NCBI RefSeq assembly: GCF_023618015.1
Contig: NZ_JAJKBJ010000004.1
Coordinates: 62,001 to 126,000 of the forward strand
From: Legionella maioricensis
GTDB lineage: Bacteria > Pseudomonadota > Gammaproteobacteria > Legionellales > Legionellaceae
DNA length: 64,000 nt
Direction: 5' to 3'
How positions within the stretch are numbered: the stretch's first letter is position 1; every line of letters starts with the position of its first letter. Positions 58,438 to 64,000 of the stretch are shown here, piece by piece. Below the pieces are notes generated by a model. It ran no database searches, was not told the origin of the DNA, and worked only from the letters and a program-made list of their open reading frames with translations. Position numbers and translations under genes: made by a program.

Positions 58438-58470
58438 GTTGGGCTTCGCTGCGCTCAGCACCAACCTACA
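58351..58470. repeat. Palindromic element with 33-bp inverted repeats
   Basis: Arm 1 at 58351-58383 (CGTAGGTTGGCGCTGAGCAC onward) and arm 2 at 58438-58470 are reverse complements with three mismatches, separated by 54 bp. The core GTTGGGCTTCGCTGCGCTCA is typical of widespread palindromic intergenic repeats in gamma-proteobacteria. In the left 217-bp copy only arm 1 is present (57021-57053). Confidence 0.8.
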
Positions 58471-58564
58471 ATGTATTCGCTTTATGCGCTGATTCTCATT
58501 TGCTATATTCATGCATTAATGATATCAAAGCGGTATAATAATTGGTTGGTTAATGGAGGAAACT

Positions 58565-58951
58565 ATGGCAGATGGAAAAAGTGTACTGGTGATTGGTTTG
58601 GATCCAATATTGATTGATTTTTCACGTCCCGATTTTGCGGCTACTGGCATGGATGCAACAAAGGTGCTAGCAGGTCTCAGGTCCTCAGAAGAGGAATTAA
58701 CCCGTCTTGGCTACCACGTGCAAATGTGTCTTACTGACTTTGGTGAAACTGCATTGGAAGTGGTCCGAAATCACCTGGAGAAAAAGCGATTTGATTGTGT
58801 CCTCATAGCAGCCGGTATAAGAGCCGTTCCAAGTAGCTTTATTTTGTTTGAAAAGTTAATCAACGTAGTTCATCAATATGCTCCTCAAGCAAAACTGTGC
58901 TTCAACACAAAACCCAGCGATACAGCTGAGGCAGTACAACGTTGGATCTGA
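58565..58951 (+). CDS. Conserved hypothetical alpha/beta protein
   Basis: A 128-residue protein. I use ATG 58565, with GGAGGA just upstream; an ATG four codons earlier overlaps that site. The N-terminus KSVLVIGLDPILIDFS and the central RFDCVLIAAGIRAVPSSFIL, followed by LINVVHQYAPQAKLCFNT, give alternating strands and helices like a Rossmann or flavodoxin-type domain. No catalytic motif is identifiable. It is the first gene beyond the mini-island right border and has more ordinary composition. Confidence 0.7.
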   Translation: MADGKSVLVIGLDPILIDFSRPDFAATGMDATKVLAGLRSSEEELTRLGYHVQMCLTDFGETALEVVRNHLEKKRFDCVLIAAGIRAVPSSFILFEKLINVVHQYAPQAKLCFNTKPSDTAEAVQRWI

Positions 58952-59023
58952 TGGACTCCAGCGTATTTTAAATTATCACCAACAGAGGTAACCCTTACCT
59001 ATAAAATACAATTGGGGGAAGTC

Positions 59024-59161
59024 ATGATACGTGTCAACAGGATTTTTCCTATTTTTCTACAGGCTATAGCCCTTTCTGCTTATAGGCCAGGAGTATTTTT
59101 AATGAGTCCTGCTAAAAAAATGCTTTCCTTTAAGACACCAATGAGACCACTTAGATATTAA
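59024..59161 (+). CDS. Possible 45-residue small ORF
   Basis: ATG 59024 follows the strong site GGGGGAAG by 4 bp and opens a 45-codon frame. Its N-terminus (MIRVNRIFPIFLQAIALSAY) could be a short membrane or signal helix; the C-terminal half is basic (KKMLSFKTPMRPLRY). It overlaps the 3' end of the convergent PAP2 gene by 63 bp, so chance is a real alternative. Confidence 0.3.
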   Translation: MIRVNRIFPIFLQAIALSAYRPGVFLMSPAKKMLSFKTPMRPLRY

Positions 59162-60268
59162 GCTTTGCATGTCCGATTGAAGGGCTTTCACAAAATAGAG
59201 CAGTCGATAATTTCCTGTGTAGTATTTTTTTTCAAATTTGAAGAGAGATTTAGTGATAATAATGGAGAGGACTCCACAAACAATCCCAGCAGGAAGATCA
59301 ACGGCATAGTGTTGGAAAGTATAAAGTGTAGAAAGTATATTAAGTACTAACCAAGGGATGAAAATGAATCCTAGTGGCCACCAAAGCCTGATTGCAAAGT
59401 AAACAATAATAGTACCCCAAGTGACATGCATACTTGGATTAGTGGTTACAAGCGGATGTTTACGAGTGGAGTTTTCCACAGACTTTTCAAGCCCGTGCAA
59501 ATAAGCTATTAAAGTGGTGCTTTTATTTGTCTTTTCATATTCTTGTTGAGTTGCCAAGACTGACGGCAAAGAATACAAGTTGTTGCGGTACATTTCATTT
59601 GGGGTTACGGCGGGAAATGCAAACCAAAAAGGCATTGCAATAAATGGTGCAATAAAAATCGCAACCAGAAATTGTCTAAAATAATCTATTTTGAATAAAA
59701 TCAATCCAATAAATACAGTAATGAAAAATAAATACAGTCTGACGTAAGATTGAATAAATAAATAATCTAAAATAGAACTATTGGAAAATCGCTGTATCCA
59801 AAGCTGAGGATCAAAACCAAATATGTATCTATCCATTGACATGAATAATTGGCTCGCAGCAATCACGCTTTCTCGTGAAGCGGCTTGAGACAAATGTTGT
59901 ATGGAAATAACCATAAAAAAATTCCCAAAACCGATCGCAAACATAATATAGGAAAAGCTCAAAAAAAATGGTTTTAAGCGAATATTAGGAGGCTGTTGTC
60001 CATTAAACATATTCACGCTTACCCATTGCGACAGCCAAAGAGCAATTTTGAAATAGATATAAATATAGAAAAAAAGAAATCCTATTTTGATGAGTTGACC
60101 ACCATAAAAGAAACTCCAAGCAAAAGTTTCTTTGCTGATCCCCGATAGGATAGAAAAAGGTGGATTTTCAAAAAGACTGATAAACAAAAGACCGGTGATT
60201 GGCAGGATGTATAACAGATAAGTTTCAAGTTGAAAGCTTGTTAAGATTTTTTTTATGCCGTCAAACAT
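59099..60268 (-). CDS. PAP2 / Aur1-like membrane phosphatase or lipid transferase
   Basis: A 389-residue protein with about eight membrane helices. The C-terminal half has the PAP2 catalytic motifs: NPSMHVTWGT (motif 2, His general acid) and STLYTFQHYAVDLPAG (motif 3, His and Asp). Motif 1 is weak, around KSVENSTRKHP. This arrangement with a long N-terminal membrane part resembles Aur1/Ipt1 inositolphosphotransferase-like proteins more than short PAP2 phosphatases. It probably acts on a phospholipid or undecaprenyl phosphate at the outer face of the membrane. Substrate unproven. Confidence 0.82.
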   Translation of the reverse strand: MFDGIKKILTSFQLETYLLYILPITGLLFISLFENPPFSILSGISKETFAWSFFYGGQLIKIGFLFFYIYIYFKIALWLSQWVSVNMFNGQQPPNIRLKPFFLSFSYIMFAIGFGNFFMVISIQHLSQAASRESVIAASQLFMSMDRYIFGFDPQLWIQRFSNSSILDYLFIQSYVRLYLFFITVFIGLILFKIDYFRQFLVAIFIAPFIAMPFWFAFPAVTPNEMYRNNLYSLPSVLATQQEYEKTNKSTTLIAYLHGLEKSVENSTRKHPLVTTNPSMHVTWGTIIVYFAIRLWWPLGFIFIPWLVLNILSTLYTFQHYAVDLPAGIVCGVLSIIITKSLFKFEKKYYTGNYRLLYFVKALQSDMQSLISKWSHWCLKGKHFFSRTH

Positions 60269-60428
60269 ATAAACCTTAGATGATATTCCCTTAATAGTAT
60301 AGTATATGAAAAATAAACGCGCTATTTTCTCATTTCCAATTTTAAAGCTTCCTTAAACTATAAGTTCCATTCAATGATAAAATGACATTAATACAAACTA
60401 AAAGCCAAAGACCAGTTTTTTTCTGTCC

Positions 60429-61703
60429 TTATTGGGAAATTATTTGGTTCGTCTCGGAATTTAAACTCTCTTTTTCTAACTGTACTTCCTGTGGCGAGTT
60501 CCCTTTAGTTTGATCTTTAATCATTATTAGAAAAGGAATAAACGCCAAAGCAAACAGGATAGATAATTCATACAAACCAACCCAGCCTATACTCATCTGA
60601 ATGGTGGCAGCTACAGGCCCAGAAAGAATCCGTGGTAATGTTGATAAGGCGACTAACATAGAAAATTGCGTTCCGGTAAACTGTTTATTAACCAAACGCA
60701 TAAATAAAGCAACCAAAGCAGTAGAAGCCAAACCGGCAGCAAAATTATCCGAGAATACTGCGACGGCTAATAAGGTGACACTTTTTCCGTGTATTGCTAA
60801 GGCTACAAAAAATATATTAGTGAGTGCCTGTAACAATCCAAAGAGAAACAAAGCTCGGTATAAACTATAGCGCAGCAATAAAAACCCGGCAGTCAGTCCT
60901 CCCAATAAGATAGAGGCTATACCCAGCATTTTATTAATATAGCCAATAGTATCTAATGAAAAGCCCAGTCCCTGGATCAAAAAAGGCATCACAATACCAC
61001 TGGTTGTAGTAGTAAAGGCCTCACCTAATTTATAACAAAAAACAAATAAAAGAAGTGGAATAATTGCAGGGCGAGTTAATAACTCTTTAATCGGGGCAAT
61101 GAACGAAAAAGCAAAACTGTTTTTTTCTTTAATTTCTACCGAAGGCTCCTGACTAAACAAGACGGCAAACATGCCAATGATCATGACAAAGCCCATGAAG
61201 CGATAGGTAAAGGCCCATCCCAATTGCTCAGCCATTATTAAAGCCAATCCACCAGATAACAATAACGCCAATCTGTAGCCAAATACTGCTAAAGAGGCGC
61301 CTAAAGCATGTTCCGTTGTCGGAAGGTATTCCGCTCTGTGGGCATCAATTGCCACGTCTTGAGTGGCTGAAAAACAGGCCAGGATTAAAGCTAAGAAAGC
61401 TAAAAGCTTGGGATATTGCTCAGGGGTAAACCAAGCCATTAAATTAAACCCTACGAGCAAGAGTACTTGCATGGTTAGGATCCAACTGCGTCTTTTACCC
61501 ATATCAAACAAAGAATAACGATCTAAAATAGGGCCCCAAAAAATACGGTAGGCGTAAGGCAAACTGACTAAACTTAACGCACCGGTGGCAAGAACGGACA
61601 TGCCACTATAGGCAAACCATGCCTGTAAGGTGCTGCTGATTAATGCCATGGGCAAACCAGAAGAAAAACCTAAAATGAAAACGATAAATAAACGTTTATT
61701 CAT
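60429..61703 (-). CDS. AmpG-like MFS muropeptide permease
   Basis: A 424-residue major-facilitator protein with 12 predicted helices. The N-terminus FILGFSSGLPMALISSTLQAW, the loop GPILDRYSLFDMGKRRSWI and the segment ATQDVAIDAHRAE are characteristic of AmpG, which imports anhydro-muropeptides for wall recycling. It is shorter than E. coli AmpG (491) and lacks the two extra helices, as in several AmpG paralogues. Legionella have more than one AmpG-like gene, so the specific substrate is uncertain. It stands between the PAP2 gene and mip. Confidence 0.85.
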   Translation of the reverse strand: MNKRLFIVFILGFSSGLPMALISSTLQAWFAYSGMSVLATGALSLVSLPYAYRIFWGPILDRYSLFDMGKRRSWILTMQVLLLVGFNLMAWFTPEQYPKLLAFLALILACFSATQDVAIDAHRAEYLPTTEHALGASLAVFGYRLALLLSGGLALIMAEQLGWAFTYRFMGFVMIIGMFAVLFSQEPSVEIKEKNSFAFSFIAPIKELLTRPAIIPLLLFVFCYKLGEAFTTTTSGIVMPFLIQGLGFSLDTIGYINKMLGIASILLGGLTAGFLLLRYSLYRALFLFGLLQALTNIFFVALAIHGKSVTLLAVAVFSDNFAAGLASTALVALFMRLVNKQFTGTQFSMLVALSTLPRILSGPVAATIQMSIGWVGLYELSILFALAFIPFLIMIKDQTKGNSPQEVQLEKESLNSETNQIISQ

Positions 61704-61734
61704 TTTTTAAAACACTCAAAGTGAATTAGCCTAT

Positions 61735-61771
61735 AAAAGACTTCACCCTGAAAAACAGGATCCAGGGTGAA
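61735..61771 (-). terminator. Intrinsic terminator of mip
   Basis: On the - strand TTCACCCTG (61771-61763) pairs perfectly with CAGGGTGAA (61750-61742) around a 12-nt loop, followed by GTCTTTTAT. It starts 12 bp after the mip stop. Confidence 0.75.
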
Positions 61772-61782
61772 TAAAGGATACA

Positions 61783-62487
61783 TTAAGCTGCGGATTTTTT
61801 TACAGAGATCAAATGAATTTTGAAAATTAAAGTTTCATTTGGACCTATTGGGCCACCTACACTGCGTGGACCATACGCAAGATTTGAAGGAACATAAATT
61901 TCCCAAGTAGAACCAGCTGGCATTAATTGTAATGCTTCAGTCCAACCAGGAATAACTTGTGATACTTGAAATGTTGCTGGTTTTCCAGTCTTTTCTGTAC
62001 TATCAAATACAGTACCATCAATTAAATGACCTGTGTATTCAACAGTTACGGTGTCTGTTTTACCTGGTTTTGCGCCAGTACCGGCATCAATAATTTTATA
62101 TTGCAAACCGCTTGGTAATACAACGACACCGGTTTTAGTTTTATTTTCTTTCAAAAACGCTTCGCCTTTTGATTTGTTTTCATCAGATTTTTTGTTGAAT
62201 TCAGCAGAACGTTTTGCCATTAAATCTTTCTGAAATTTATTCAGAACATCTTTCATTTGTTGTTCAGTCAAAATCAATTGAGTACCACTCATACCATCTT
62301 GCATTCCTTTGGCTAATGCTTCTGGATTGATATCAATACCTTGAGTTTTGAAGTTTTTACCTAAATCAGCACCAATACTGTAAGACAATTTATCTTTGTC
62401 CGTAGTTAGCGATGCTGCATCGGTTGCAGCCATTGCTGTTGACATTGCCAGCCCCATGACGGCCGCAGTGACCAATTTCATCTTCAT
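61783..62487 (-). CDS. mip: Mip, macrophage infectivity potentiator (FKBP-type prolyl isomerase)
   Basis: A 234-residue surface-associated homodimeric peptidyl-prolyl isomerase. Signal peptide [20 protein letters not shown], an N-terminal dimerisation domain (about 22-95), a long connecting helix ([19 protein letters not shown]) and an FKBP domain (about 125-230). The FKBP domain has [37 protein letters not shown] and [19 protein letters not shown]. Nearly all of these match the L. pneumophila protein, with scattered substitutions that mark another species. ATG 62487 has GGGG upstream; a TTG two codons earlier is less likely. Known role: early intracellular infection and extracellular-matrix binding. 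Confidence 0.98.
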   Translation of the reverse strand: MKMKLVTAAVMGLAMSTAMAATDAASLTTDKDKLSYSIGADLGKNFKTQGIDINPEALAKGMQDGMSGTQLILTEQQMKDVLNKFQKDLMAKRSAEFNKKSDENKSKGEAFLKENKTKTGVVVLPSGLQYKIIDAGTGAKPGKTDTVTVEYTGHLIDGTVFDSTEKTGKPATFQVSQVIPGWTEALQLMPAGSTWEIYVPSNLAYGPRSVGGPIGPNETLIFKIHLISVKKSAA

Positions 62488-62690
62488 AAACAATCCCCTT
62501 TTAGTCTTTCTTTAATTACATATCTTCCTTATATACAAATCAGAAAGATATAGAACATTGTAAAAATGCCCGTTCATTCTGCCTAAATTCCTATAAAATT
62601 ACCAGTCATAACCCACTATTTAATTACAAATAGACAAATACAGGTTATCCTTCTAAACTTGCCTTTAAATAGAACAAGAGACTTGAGCGT

Positions 62691-64000
62691 ATGAACATTA
62701 GTGTATTTGACTTATTTTCTATTGGTATTGGCCCTTCGAGTTCACATACGGTGGGTCCCATGTTATCTGCTAATGCTTTTTTACAGTTACTCGAAGAAAG
62801 ACATCTTTTTGATAAAACGCAGCGCGTAAAAGTAGAGCTCTATGGTTCACTAGCCCTAACCGGTAAAGGGCATGGTACTGATAAAGCAATTTTAAACGGG
62901 CTGGAAAATAAAGCGCCTGAAACCGTAGTACCTGAAACCATGGTGCCACGCATGCATGAAATACTCAGTACCCATACCCTTAACCTGGCAGGCAAAAAAA
63001 ATATTACCTTTAATGAAGCAACAGACTTTTTATTTTTGCAAAAAGAGCTCTTGCCCAAGCATACCAACGGAATGCGTTTTTCCGCTTTTGACGCTCAAGG
63101 AACTCTATTAATTAACCAGGTTTATTATTCAATCGGCGGCGGCTTTATTACGACTGAAGAAGAATTTAATAAAACTGCTGAAGATTCTAATCCACCGCCC
63201 TACCCCTTCTCAACGGGAGATCAGCTATTAAAGCTATGTAGTGAAAATAACCTGAGTATTGCTGAATTAATGATGATTAATGAAAAAACCTGGCGTAGCA
63301 CAGAAGAAATTCAGCGTGGAATTTTAGCGATAGCTAAAGTAATGGATGACTGTATTGCCAGTGGGTGCAAGCACGATGGAATCTTACCGGGAGGCCTCAA
63401 TCTAAAAAGACGTGCCCCGGATCTCTATAAAAAATTAGTAGAGCACAAAGGGATTAAAAGTATATTCGAACAATCAGACATCATGAACCATTTAAATCTT
63501 TATGCCATGGCCGTAAATGAAGAAAATGCCGCTGGTGGCCGTATTGTAACTGCACCAACCAATGGCGCTGCCGGAATTATTCCAGCCGTACTAAAATATT
63601 GTCAAATGGCTCATGATAAAATGAATAATGAGGACATCTACACTTATTTTCTCACCGCAGCTGCTATTGGTATCCTCTATAAGAAAGGGGCTTCCATTTC
63701 AGGTGCCGAGGTAGGTTGTCAAGGTGAAGTAGGTGTTGCCTCTTCGATGGCAGCAGCAGGTCTCACCGCGGTACTTGGTGGTACTGTTGCGCAGGTTGAA
63801 AATGCAGCTGAAATTGCTATGGAGCATCATCTAGGAATGACCTGCGATCCGGTTTTAGGACTAGTACAAATACCTTGTATTGAACGTAATGCTATGGGTT
63901 CCGTAAAAGCAGTTAACGCTACAAGAATGGCACTTATAGGCGATGGCCAACATCATATTTCTTTGGATAAGGTCATTAAAACGATGAAACAGACTGGTAT
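62691..64000 (+). CDS. sdaA: L-serine dehydratase (iron-sulphur type), 3' end outside window
   Basis: About 436 residues are visible; the reading frame is open to the last base and probably lacks only about 20 residues. [23 protein letters not shown] is the typical N-terminus. [17 protein letters not shown] is near 290. The cluster cysteines lie in [12 protein letters not shown] and, eleven residues apart, in [21 protein letters not shown], the spacing I recall for the L. pneumophila enzyme. It deaminates serine to pyruvate using a [4Fe-4S] cluster, fitting an amino-acid-based diet. It is divergent from mip across about 200 bp that should hold both promoters. Confidence 0.96.
   Translation, partial: MNISVFDLFSIGIGPSSSHTVGPMLSANAFLQLLEERHLFDKTQRVKVELYGSLALTGKGHGTDKAILNGLENKAPETVVPETMVPRMHEILSTHTLNLAGKKNITFNEATDFLFLQKELLPKHTNGMRFSAFDAQGTLLINQVYYSIGGGFITTEEEFNKTAEDSNPPPYPFSTGDQLLKLCSENNLSIAELMMINEKTWRSTEEIQRGILAIAKVMDDCIASGCKHDGILPGGLNLKRRAPDLYKKLVEHKGIKSIFEQSDIMNHLNLYAMAVNEENAAGGRIVTAPTNGAAGIIPAVLKYCQMAHDKMNNEDIYTYFLTAAAIGILYKKGASISGAEVGCQGEVGVASSMAAAGLTAVLGGTVAQVENAAEIAMEHHLGMTCDPVLGLVQIPCIERNAMGSVKAVNATRMALIGDGQHHISLDKVIKTMKQTG

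Overview
The window is from a Legionella species other than L. pneumophila, or a very close relative. The strongest evidence is the Mip virulence protein at 61783-62487, which is nearly the L. pneumophila sequence as I remember it. Other support comes from a LapG/LapD pair, an MHYT kinase paired with a GGDEF/EAL response regulator, a probable Dot/Icm effector, an L. pneumophila-type iron-sulphur serine dehydratase, and an AT-rich base composition. The window is a chromosomal segment: mostly housekeeping operons, with accessory genes and short dispersed repeats between them. It opens inside an MMPL-type transporter and closes inside sdaA.

Layout. 1-5455: MMPL transporter 3' end, a MITE-like element, a stand-alone NRPS (A-PCP-C), a Cys-rich secreted protein and an outer-membrane barrel. 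5560-8844: a small EF-hand-like protein (- strand), the trpGDC operon, and a 46-residue Pro/Glu-rich ORF. 9152-12151: an SDR oxidoreductase, then a flavin monooxygenase and a lipoprotein hydrolase on the - strand. 12278-16582: tolC-like/lapG/lapD operon (- strand), with a SPOR domain on the TolC-like protein. 16740-22427: xseA, a LytM peptidase, a rhomboid protease, a Cys-rich secreted protein, then thiE-thiM-thiD. 22534-24569: two LPS-type genes (- strand). 24825-28247: an exported nucleotidyltransferase-fold protein and a 728-residue effector candidate. 28385-32595: clpS-clpA and icd. 32782-36797: divergent c-di-GMP two-component pair. 36831-41893: lipoprotein, rluE, mreBCD, an acyltransferase relic, and a ComEA-like protein. 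41984-49137: ppsA-antiporter-nadC-murG-M20 peptidase operon (- strand). 49327-55591: SulP transporter, then purB-nadB-nadA. 55657-59161: accessory zone with a tRNA-Leu(CAA) and a 1.3 kb segment bounded by 217-bp direct repeats that include the tRNA 3' end. 59099-64000: PAP2/Aur1-like protein, AmpG-like MFS protein, mip and sdaA.

How the genes work together. De novo NAD synthesis is almost complete here (nadB, nadA, nadC). The thi genes look like salvage plus the final coupling step. The Lap genes should convert c-di-GMP level into release or retention of a surface adhesin, although the adhesin and its ABC/MFP exporter are not in the window. A second, catalytically intact c-di-GMP module lies 20 kb away. 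Cell-wall functions recur: mreBCD, murG, a LytM peptidase and AmpG.

Most worth a second look: the tRNA-Leu mini-island, the effector candidate with a GFSRG hydrolase motif and possible operators, the exported nucleotidyltransferase-fold protein, the TolC-SPOR fusion, the releaseless NRPS, and several families of short inverted-repeat elements. I found no CRISPR array, integrase, complete insertion sequence or riboswitch.
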